From assembly GCF_032854445.1 (NCBI RefSeq), contig NC_088307.1:9562017-9626016 (forward strand): a stretch of DNA of 64,000 bases. The letters run 5' to 3'. Positions within the stretch are counted from its first letter, which is position 1. Every line of letters starts with the position of its first letter. The translations under genes were made by a program, and so were the position numbers. Below the pieces are notes generated by a model that was given only the letters and a program-made list of their open reading frames with translations, was not told the origin of the DNA and made no database searches. Positions 28,001-40,000 of the stretch are shown here, one piece after another. The DNA is from Liolophura sinensis (Eukaryota; Mollusca; Polyplacophora; Chitonida; Chitonidae).

Positions 28001-31000
28001 TGTCAACAAATGTGACTTGTTCAGCAAGAACAGTTCGAAACCGACTTCTTGAAGCTGGTCTAAAGTCGCACAGGGCACGGAAGAAGCCCTTCATCAACGA
28101 GAGGCAGCGGAAGGCCCGCTTGCGTTTTTGCGAGGGATCACAAGAATTGGACTGTTGATGATTGGGCTAAAGTTCTCTTCGGTGATGAATCCAATTTTGA
28201 GTTGATGCCTACTCCAGCCAACTTACTGGTTAGGAGGAAGCCTGGGGAAGCCTACAAACCAGACTGCCTTGCTCCTACTGTAAAGCCTGGGGGTGGATCA
28301 GTGATGATCTGGGGTTGTTTCAGTATGGGTGGAACAGGACAGATGCAGTTGTGTGAAGGGAGAATGAACCAAGTCACATACAGAGCTACTCTTGAAAACA
28401 GTCTTCTTCCATCAGCTGCTAAACTCTTTCCTGGCTCGAATGACTGGATTTTCCAACAAGACAATGCCCCTTGCCACACGCCAAGGTCAGTTAAAACCTG
28501 GATAGAGAACCGGAACATTCAAACCATGAATTGGCCTGCTCAGTCACCTGATCTGAATCCAATTGAAAACCTGTGGAAAATTATCAAGTTCAAAATGGAG
28601 AACCACAAGCCCAAAAACAAAGCAAATTTGTTCGAATTTTTGCAACAGGAATGGGCTGCTGTGACCGCAGGGCAATGTAACAAACTGGTGGAGAGCATGC
28701 CAAGGTGCATGGCTGCAGTCATCAAAAACAATGGGCATGCAATCAAGTACTAACTCCCGTATGAGACTGAGAGTCATGTGACTACGTGACTAGGAGACAG
28801 GAGAAAAAATGAAATGCCAAAATGTTTTTGAGAATACAGTTGCCACATCTACAGATGTATGAACTTAAGTGATTTTGGTCATTGTCAAGAAAGTCATAGA
28901 GAACTGATAGATATCACCTCTTAAATAAAACCCTTATGAACTATTTCTGTTTTCATCACTTTCTTTGCCCAAACAAATGTTCCTTCAGTTGTGCAAGGTT
29001 TTAAAATGAACAAGAAATGGGAGAAAGCAAGGGTGGTCTAATAATTTTTTTCCATGACTGTATGTATCGACCAAAACTTAAAACTCTACATAGAGAACTG
29101 TTGGAGTTATAACCCTGACACGAATACGGACGGACGGAAAAAATCGCAATAACATAATATACTCCACCTGATGTCTGGGGGTATAAATATTAAAACAGAA
29201 TAGAATCCACAGAAAAGAAACAGAACCTCTCCCCCTTCCCAGAAAAGAAAAGGAGAAATGTTACCTTCAGGGCAATGACAGCTAACTGTGGGCAGGTCCC
29301 ACATCTGAACAAGCAGCCTGATATACCCAAGCTTGATTCTATATACAGGGTGTCCGCATCCAGCTGAGCTATTACTTCCTCATACGGCACAATCACTGAA
29401 ATACAACACAGGATATATGGGATTATTTTACCACATCTCAACAGGCAGCCTGATATACCCAAGCTTGACTCTATATACAGGGTATCTGCATCCAGCTGAG
29501 CTATTACTTCCTCATACGGCACAATCAGCCTGATATACCCAAGCTTGACTCTATATACAGGGTGTCTGCATCCAGCTGAGCTATTACTTCCTCATATGGC
29601 ACAATCAGCCTGATATACCCAAGCTTGACTCTATATACAGGGTGTCTGCATCCAGCTCAGCTATTACCTCCTCATACGGCACAATCAGCCTGATATACCC
29701 AAGCTTGGCTCTATATACAGGGTGTCCGCATCCAGCTGAGCTATTACTTCCTCATACGGCACAATCAGCCTGATATACCCAAGCTTGACTCTATATACAG
29801 GGTGTCCGCATCCAGCTGAGCTATTACTTCCTCATACGGCACAATCAGCCTGATATACCCAAGCCTGACTCTATATACAGGGTGTCCGCATCCAGCTGAG
29901 CTATTACCTCCTCATACGGCACAATCAGCCTGATATACCCAAGCTTGGCTCTATATACAGGGTGTCCGCATCCAGCTGAGCTATTACTTCCTCATACGGC
30001 ACAATCAGCCTGATATACCCAAGCCTGACTCTATATACAGGGTGTCCGCATCCAGCTGAGCTATTACCTCCTCATACGGCACAATCAGCCTGATATACCC
30101 AAGCTTGACTCTATATACAGGCTGTCCGCATCCAGCTGAGCTATTACTTCCTCATACGGCACAATCAGCCTGATATACCCAAGCCTGACTCTATATACAG
30201 GGTGTCCGCATCCAGCTGAGCTATTACTTCCTCATACGGCACAATCAGCCTGATATACCCAATCTTGACTCTATATACAGGGTGTCCGCATCCAGCTGAG
30301 CTATTACTTCCTCATACGGCACAATCAGCCTGATATACCCAATCTTGACTCTATATACAGGGTGTCCGCATCCAGCTGAGCTATTACTTCCTCATACGGC
30401 ACAATCAGCCTGATATACCCAAGCTTGGCTCTATATACAGGGTGTCTGCATCCAGCTGAGCTATTACTTCCTCATACGGCACAATCAGTCTGATATACCC
30501 AAGCTTGACTCTATATACAGGCTGTCCGCATCCAGCTGAGCTATTACTTCCTCATACAGCACAATCACTGAAATACTGAAATGAAGATCTTCGAAAATGT
30601 TATATTTTCAATGTTTTCAAGATTTGCTGTAATCCTTGAACCTTTTTGCACATTTGCAGTGTGTTTATTCAAGCATGTTCTGCAGGCATCATTCTGTGTT
30701 GACTGATAAAATTATACTTTTTGTGAAGCAATGAAACTCGCCATTTAAAACCAATGTAGTTTTGTTTACAAAATCCAATTATAAATGTCTATAAATTGCA
30801 CTGAAAGTTGCTCTTTCATATGCAAAATGTTTCATATGTTGAGGACATGTCACACTGATGGAAGGCAAGTGTCCTCAAGATGTCCTCAGGTGAAGTTCAT
30901 ATAACAGTACAATATATGACAATATGACAGTTGGGAAATCTTGAAACTACCTTGTCAAAGAATATGATTTAAGCCACGTCCCGTGCGGCCTACATGTTAT

Positions 31001-34000
31001 GAATAACCAGTCAGCCACAGCAGAATATATGTAACTGAACATAATAACAAGGATAATGTCCCCCTGACAGAGCAAACAGAGGCACAAAATATTAAATGAC
31101 AACCAGAAGAGTATTAAAGAAGCTGATGAACTCACCGCCATCTCTTTCTATTGGTAGCTCAAAGATAACTTCGCAAAACAAAGGGAGGTAATACTTGAGG
31201 TCCTGAGGAACAGCCGTGCTGTCTAACAGAGCATTCATCTACAACCACACAAAAGTAGGAGGAACTTGTTTATTTTTCTGACTGGAAAGAATATTTCACA
31301 TACATGTAAATGACATCAATTAGGTTTGTGGAAGCAACTGGGCAAAGCCTGAAGAAAATCACAGCACCTGACTTTTGGGCAGCACCTGTAGCTGTGAAAT
31401 TCACTGTCATTACACCTAACAATGAACCAGAAAGAGATGGATTCAAGCACAAGAGCTTACTGGTCATGCTGGTCAGGAGATGGGCAGCAGAGGGAATCAA
31501 AACCCTAGCCGCACTTCCCTTTCTTGGGAGTGACCAATGTAATTCTGTGCATTTTAGGGTGTAAAATCTTTTTTTGCTCCCAGCCTGCCATTGTTGTGGT
31601 AGAGGTGCATGCATGGTATTAAAACGATAGAACTTTGCGGAGGCTATGAGTTTTAATGATGAAAGTGAGAAATTTTGGGTGAGAGCACACAAAGTAAGAG
31701 AGCGCCTCTTTGCTTTGACAGGCACTCCTCCCTGCTGCTAGCATAGAAACGTCCAGATTTTGATGGTCATCCTTTGTCAAGATTTTAAGGGCTGCTTTCC
31801 CACAGGCTGGGCAATGTATATTGGCCAAGGAATGTTTTGGGACTGACTTAAACATTAAACACTGCTGTTTATGAAATATATATATATATATATATTTTCT
31901 TTTGATTGGTGTTTTACGCTGTACTCAAGAACATTTCACTTATACCACGGCGGTATGAAATATAAATATGGGTCTGAGGTATAGAGGTCAGAAAATGCCT
32001 TGAAACAAATAAGACCTATACAGCAGGTTGCCGACATTCATTAACAAGCAGTACTATGTGAACTCATGAATTTTCTGAATTCATCCACTTCACTGTTGAC
32101 ATAACTTTAAAATCATTCATTTCTTGGAAAAGATATACATGTACTTACAAAAAACATGTACAGAGTTAGTCTGTGTGTCATCTGATGTGAACCTTCAGCA
32201 AAATTTGTCAGAAAAATTTCAGTCAAAACTTGTGTAAAAAAATTTCAGCCAAAATTTGGCTGAAAAATTTATCACAAAAAAATATCCTTATAAACCTATA
32301 CATGTCATCATACAGAATGCTAGGGAATGTTAGTCAATGCAAATTCTTCAGAAAAGCTATCCTTACCAAACTAGGAAGCAAGACTGTTAACAAACAGAAA
32401 TTTCTCAGAAAAGTTATCCTTACAAAACTATGGAACAAGACTGCTGACAAACAGAAATTTCTCAGAAAAGTTATCCTTACAAACCTGTACAAAGTTGGTC
32501 TGTATGTCATCCAATGTGAACCTGAAGGGTATATTAGCCAATGGGAATTTCTCATTCTTGTTGGCTGCTTCCGGGGTTAGGTTATTGGAAGGTTTGATTG
32601 GAAGAAACTGTATCTTAGCCACATCAGGAACTGCAACTTTGGTGATCACGTCTTCTGGTGCCTCTTTCTGAAAGAAAAAATAATTCAGAGATTCTAGATC
32701 CCTCATCAATATGCGACAGTTAATCATGGAAGAACCTCTTTTTTGTACAACAAAATGAATCTGCACATGAAACTACCTGTGTCTCACCTCATTCTCCTCA
32801 ATGGCCTCCTCCAGGACGTCCCCTTTCTTCTTGAGCCCAGATTCCCCTAATATTTTCTGCTGATCAGCAATCCTGTCCTTTTCACTCTGTCCCATCTCTT
32901 CCATCAAGCTCTTACTCGGGTCACCAATAATCTGACATCAACACCAACAAAAGCATTAACATTAAAAGCATCAACTTCTGCATCAACATCAGCATCAACA
33001 TCAGCACTAACATTAGTATTAGCAGCATCAATATCAGCATTAACAACTTCAGCATCCATATAAGCATTAACAACATCAACACCATCATCAACATCAGCAT
33101 TAACAACTTCAGCATAAACATCAGCATTATCAACATAAACAACATCAGCATAAGCATTAACAGCTTCAGCATAAGCATTAAGAGCATCAGCATAAGCATT
33201 AGAAGCAACGTCAGAATCACCATTAACAACTTCAGCATCAGTATCACCATCAGCATTACCAAGATCACCATCGGCATTACCAACATGAGCATTAAAAACT
33301 GGCATTAATAATCAACAAACATGTCAATGAAAGACACAAAACTGATTTTCAATTGTAGAAATATAAGTGAAAAATCTGATGGAGTGCTGTGCTGTGAATA
33401 ATGCAAGTGTATAATGAAAATACACTGTCATATGAAGATACCCTTCAGGCTAAAATACTATTATTGGTGTGAGTAAAATGGCAAATGCCCTGATGCCCCA
33501 TGTATAAGGCAAGACGAACAGACAAACAGTCGGACAGTGTCAGCCATGGTAACCTACGCATGTATACACTTCACACACGTGAAGAATGAAAATGAAACTC
33601 ACCAGGATGTAGGGTTTGTCCACAAAGTACTGGTTAAGGAGATTCCGCCAGAAATTTTCTGGTTCGGACTTCATCTTCCTGTAGGATCGGATAGCATTCA
33701 CTTTGATCTCCAGCTGCAGAGAGGAAATAAATAAAGAGCAGACTTTAATAGTGAAAATTAGACTTCAGTGTTTTACAGGGCTGACAGACAGGTAAATAAA
33801 AAAATATACTGAATGTATTTTATAACAGGTACAGTATTTTTATAACAGGTACAATATTTTTATTACAAGTACAGTATTTTTATGACAGCTCAGATATTGA
33901 CTGGTCAAAAATATAGTTGTGACTACAGCGAAACAAAAAAGGTCAATGCCATCTGCACTCAAGCCCCGATGTTCAGTCAATAGAACATATTAATATATAA

Positions 34001-37000
34001 GTTGTTGACAATTCAACTAACCAACACAATGATATACCGGGCTGCTTGTTGCAACTCAAAATACCTATGTCCTGTAATAAATAAAAAATCAGCAAACATA
34101 TATGAGAAGATATGTCATTCTTTGTATATATGTTTGACTTCTGTCTTATACCATACTCAAGAAAATTTAATTGAAAGTAGTTTTTTCAGCAGTCAATTTA
34201 AATGAAAATGATTAATTTATTTCACGTCATGAAATTCCTTTATCCCACAAAGCCACCATGATTTAAACAAATCACATGAGATTTCATACACCCATGTTTA
34301 ATTTCTGTACCGAATAGTGTGGTCTGTGGGAAGGTCTGTCAGCAACCTGCGGATGGTCGTGGGTTTCCCCTGGGCTCTCCCTGGTTTCCTCCCACCATAA
34401 TGCTGGCCGCCGTCGTATAAGTGAAATATTCTTGAGTACGGCATAAAACACCAATCAAATAATAAATAAATAAATAATGTGGTCATATTGAGAAAGATCA
34501 GGTACAGCTCACATACTCTGCATGTATAATAATGCATGTACACTGAAATCTCACCTTTTTTAAATTAAAAATCATGTGTTTTAAATGTCACATTTTTTTC
34601 TCTGCGCAATATAACTGAATTTCATAATATTATTCTTTAATGTTTTCATCTCAAACAAATGATTAAATATTGTATACTTGCCAGCGAAAGCTTCCAAAAT
34701 AAAGTTAAAAATATACAAAACTACTACTGAGGGTCTTTACCCTCTAGAATGTACCCCTCCATTAGGAATTTGCACTGGACTCGACCCGGCCTTCAGCACC
34801 AGGAACCCATCTGTTTGTGTTTCTCACTTCTTTGTTCCTATCTGGGTTGACAGCTCTATAATTTCCATGTGTACAATGTATACTTACATCATCTTGTGTG
34901 TCCCCAAACAGGAAATCTTCAATACAGATGAAGGCTAGGGTTGAATGGGGGTCATCCTCTACCTGCAATTTACAGCAATGATATCATGTGCACTGTAATA
35001 GCCATTGACTCTGTACATCTCTCAACCTTTTTTTCCACTTTCCTATGGGGTCTGAAACCTGTTTTCCCTTTCCTACAAACTCTGCGACCTTTCATCACTT
35101 TCCTGCAAGGTCTGCAACCTTTCTTCCCTTTCCTACAGGGTCGGCGACCTTTTTTCCCTTTCCTACAGGGTCTGCGGCCTTTTTTCCCTTTCCTACAGGC
35201 TCTGCGACCTTTCTTCCCTTACCTACAGCCTCAGAGCCATTTTCAGCTACACTTTAATACAGTGATTTTGTCAGGATCTTCAATCAACAGGTCATTAGCC
35301 CAGAAAAGGCCATATTCAATAGGTTCTTACTGGATTCATTGGGCCAAAGAAAATTGTGACACAGATTCTTAAGTATTCTTAATCTTTTCTCCTTCCTTAC
35401 ATATCACAATATAAAATTGGCCTAATGAAAACAGCCAACAAGCCACTGGATTCGTTCCTGGGTTGCTGCATACCTAAGGCTTTAAAAATGACATAGGAGG
35501 CCTCCGTGGCTCAGTTGGTTTGCGCGCTAATGCAGCGTAATGACCCAGAAGCCTCTCACCAATGCGGTTGCCGTGAGTTCAAGTCTAGCTCATGCTGGCT
35601 TCCTCTCCGGCTGTACGTGGGAAGGTCTGGCAACAACCTGCGGATGGCCGTGGATCTCCTCCCCTCCCCCCGGTTTCCACCCACCATAATGCTGGCCGCA
35701 GTCGTATAAGTGAAATATTCTTGAGTACAGCGTAAAAAAACACCAATCAATCAATCAAATCTTTAAACATGACACAAGTCCTGGTCCCTCAATCAGTTTG
35801 GTATAAAGAGGGTAGATGAGGGTTGATCGGCTCATAGTGTTGAATAGCAAGTGTGGAGGCATGTTCTTTGCGACATAATGACCCAGGGAGGCTGTCTTGT
35901 TCCAAACACATGCTACCATCCTATATGTCTCGACGTGAGCGAAATATTCAAGTTCTGCGTTATAAACTACCAAGCAAACAATTGAACAATCTAATGAAAA
36001 TAAGCATTTCTGGCCAAATGCAGGGAGGCAATAAGGTTGGGGTATAGTGTCCTGATGCCACTTTTTCAAAATTCAAGTGAAAAACAGGTTATCACAAGTT
36101 GTTTCCATAACTTTATTGGGATGACGAAAATAAAAACCTATACTCATTCACTGTTATTCTTTTAGGCATGGCCTTGGCCTTTCGGGGTCACACTGCATAA
36201 TTATCAAGCGGTCAGCATGCACATGATATTTACAGTAAAGAAAATAGTCCGTGGTCAAGTGTATATAAGGCTACACAATCCACTACATACCGTCTTTTAT
36301 TATCCTGCGTTCGTTCAGTGCTCACGCATGTCTAGGACAGGTATGTCAAGGAAAGTTTGCAATGTGTTTCATGGTCCCAACAAGGCATGCATGCAGCATT
36401 GTGGTGAGTTTGCAGAGTTATTCGGCTCTGAGTTGGAAACCAGCCATCATCAACAAGCAAGTGGTCCCCACTATGTCTTTGTTGGCTACAGGCACCGCTT
36501 GTGACAAAACCAAGGACAGTGCTAATGGACTCTTGACAATGATAATGAAGCAAGGCTTCAAAGACGACAGGTCAAAAATAAAAGTAAAACAAAGAAGGAA
36601 CAGAACGACCAGAATGAGGCTGAAGCCCCACATGCTAAGAGGCCACATGGTTAAAACTGGCAAACTGTGTGCCCGAATGACATAACAGAGGTGGACATGC
36701 TGGCTCTCAGGGACAGGCTAGGCATAGCCGACCTTGTTGAAATGCTCGAGCTCAGACCCACTATTCAAGCTAAAGCAGAAACTCCACAGGTAGAGCGTAA
36801 GGATGTCAAGCCTCTTGACCTAAATAGGGAATGTGATTTCCAATCAAACAGTGACAGTGAAGAAAACTTCATCGTCCCGGACGTGTTTAGTAATATGGAC
36901 GCCACGTGAGCACCTACCGGACATAAAGAGGCCAAAGGCAGCGTAACGTCAAATGGAGGTCACAGATTTATCAAAACAGTTTGAAATTCCGCAGAACTGC

Positions 37001-40000
37001 GAAGTCTTGATCCTTCCAAGAATCAATCCAGAAATCTGGGGGGCGCTGGACAGTCGAGTGTGGGGTCGCGACATCTCAATGACTAAGGTACAGGGGCTCC
37101 TCAGGATAAGGATCTTGTCACTGACATTCCTCGCCCCTGCGCTAGGAGAAACGAAATCTGAGGTGGGCATGTCACGCTGCAGGGTGATTGCTTCACAAAC
37201 TTTGGCGATGATAACGGCAAACTGCATCTTCAATGTATCTCTGTCAAGACGGCTACAGATTCAGCCCCATGTGGCTAGGAGGTACAGGTCGATATGTGCG
37301 GCGGAGGCGCCGACAACACGACTGTTATACAAGATAATGTCCGAGACCGTGTCTGTCAGATCGATAATATCTGGAGAGTAAGCAGGAAAATGGAATTCCA
37401 CCTGGCAGGAAAACCGTTGCTTGGTAATATTAAAACATTTTTGCCAAACTAACAGAGGCAGACGGCAGATAAATGGATCTTGTAGAACATGGGAGGGGAA
37501 AGAATTTAGTTTGTAGAGATGCCGGCTCAGTGAGCTATGCCCAATCCAATCAAATTTGACCTAACAGAGGTGGAAATTACTGATAGAGAGCCTAAAATTT
37601 TACTAGGGAAAAAAGCCACTGAAGTCTGCTCCTCTGTTCCTGGCGACTTCTTATCTAATATTTCTATGCACCAGAAAAAGAATGGCAAGTACAGAACTAT
37701 TTTGAATTTAAAAGGCTTGAACAATTTTGTTCAGTATTACCACTTTAACGAAAAAACCCTAAACGTAATGGCGGAGCTCATCGATGAGGGTGATTATTTA
37801 ACATCCATAGATTTATAGATTTGCAGGACGCTTACGCCACCATTCCCATAGACCAATGGGGCCGGAAATATCTCTGCTCAGTGTGGAAAGAGGTCACTTT
37901 ACCAGTACACTTGTCTCCCTTCAGGTTTGTCTTCTGCTGCGAGAGTATTCACAAAAACTCTAAAGCCTTCGTATGTATGATTATGCTAAAAAGGTATAAG
38001 ATGTAGTTACTACCTCAATGACTTCCTGATAATGTCTGGCTGCAAAAAACTTTGTGCAGCTATCATCAGCCAGGTACCTACGATGATGGCAAGGCTGGAA
38101 GATAGGACATATCCTGGTGGAAGAACCATGTGACAACAAACAATGGTGCTATATTTAGGAAGCCATCAATGGATATTAAAGTGAAAACTGATGCCTTGAA
38201 GCTTGGCTCTGGAGCAGTCGGTGAAAAGTTAACTGCAAATGGTAGATGGACAAAAGAAGAATCAGGAAGGATCATTAATGAGCTGGAGATGCTGGCGGTG
38301 CAGATGGGGTTTATGCTCCTATGCTCCCATTCCAGAAACAAACACATTCAGATTCAGACAGATCAGGTTACGGTTGTAGCATGCATTAACAAAGTAGGGG
38401 GTAAAATGTCTGCTTTATTGTAACTGACAACCGAAGTATTTGAGCGGGCAGAGCCCAGGTCTAGCTACTTAAGTGCTACCCGGTACCTGAAACCCTGGGA
38501 TACAAAATATCTTGTCAGATCAATTGTCAAGGTCTTTCTTTACCTTAACTGAATGGAAGTACTTGGATATATTCCAATCACTGGTGTCCCATTATTTCAC
38601 CCCTGACACTGATATGTTTACATCTCGCTTGAATGCTCAGTTAATGTTACAATACAAGACAGTCTCATTCGTAGATTCATGAAGGGTTGAAAACAAGTCA
38701 TGTAGGCCAAGGTGTTCATGTATGTGGGACATGCTGATCGTGTTGGCTCACCTGGAGGCTTGTGTGCTGCTTCAGGACATTTGACTCAAATGTCTCACCT
38801 TAAAATTGGTGGCGTTGTTGGCTCTGACACAGAGAGTGCAAACTTTAAAGTCTTTATTTGTTTCAAATTTAAGAATGTCGGTAAAATTAAAACCGCATGT
38901 TTACAACCAAAAAGGTTGAGTAGTTGTTAAAACACAAACAAGAATAGTGTGGTATACCAACACTGTTAAGGGCCTCGAGTATGCGTTTGTGGATGACTGT
39001 CTCCATCCTCTTCATGTCTATGGCCTCCTCCCTGGTGCTCAGTTTTCTCAGCAGCTGCTCCTGTCTGAAACATACAGTAACACTGTGTTATATACATGTA
39101 GGAGCTGATGGGGGGGGGGGGGGTAACAAAAACTGAGGGAGGGAGGGAGTAACAGAGAGTTAGTAATGGGGACTCAGGGGTGTGGGTGGTAACAGGAGCT
39201 GAAAGGGGGTAGTGACAGGAACTGAAGGGGATAGTAACTGGAACTGAGAGGGTTAGTAAACAAAAACTGGGGGGTGGGTGTAGAAACTGGAACTGAGAGG
39301 GTTAGTAACAGGAACTGAGGGGGTCAGTAAGAGGCACTGAAAAGGAGGGATGAGAGTGTATCAGGAATCGAAGGGGTTAGTAACAAAAACTGAGGGGATT
39401 AGTAACAAAAACTGAGGGGGTGAGTAACAAAAACTGATGGGGTGAGTAACAAAAACTGAGGGGGTAAGGAACAAAACCTGAGGGGGAGGGTAACAAAACC
39501 TGGGAAAGTGAGTAACAACAACTGAGGGGGTGAGTAACAAACCCTGAGGGGGTGAGTAACAAAACCTGAGGGGGTAAGGAGCAAAACCTGAGGGGGTTTG
39601 TAACAAAAAGTGAAGGGGTAAGAACAAAAACTGAGGGGGTTAGTAACAACACCTGAGGGGTTAAGGAACAAAATGTGAGGGGGTTAGTAACAAAAACTGA
39701 GGGGGTTAGTAACAACACCTGAGGGGTTAAGGAACAAAATGTGAGGGGGTGAGTAACAAAAACTGAGGGGGTTAGTAACAAAACCTGAGGGGGTGAGTAA
39801 CAAAACCTGAGGGGTGAGTAACAAAACCTAAGGGGATGAGTAACAAAACCTGAGGGGGTGAGTAACAAAACCTAAGGGGATGAGTAACAAAACCTAAGGG
39901 GATGAGTAACAAAACCTAAGGGGATGAGTAGCAAAAACTGAGGGGGTGAGTAACAAAACCTGAGGGGGTGAGTAATTAACATCCACACAGAGCATCAACG

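Larger units (their letters stand above)
36088..38935 (+). mobile_element. DIRS-like retroelement remnant
   Basis: The order gag-like, reverse transcriptase, RNase H and a following domain matches the DIRS order. Edges are approximate: no clear terminal or split repeats, tyrosine recombinase or methylase domain could be found. Several stops and frame changes show a dead copy. It lies in intron 9 of the protease gene, on the opposite strand. Confidence 0.7.

Noticed and set aside
29438-30573. CRISPR-like direct repeats
   Set aside because: Units are contiguous without unique spacers and are copies of a coding exon in a eukaryotic gene. The same holds for the other arrays in the window.
32904-33305. 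133-codon Ala/Asp/Val/Asn-rich frame resembling a structural or antifreeze-like repeat protein
   Set aside because: A low-complexity short repeat abutting the exon 12 acceptor; the same DNA gives Leu/Met-rich protein in another frame.
39361-39868. Minus-strand frame of 163 codons rich in Leu, Pro, Phe and Ser
   Set aside because: Encoded by the G-rich array; unit indels break every frame.
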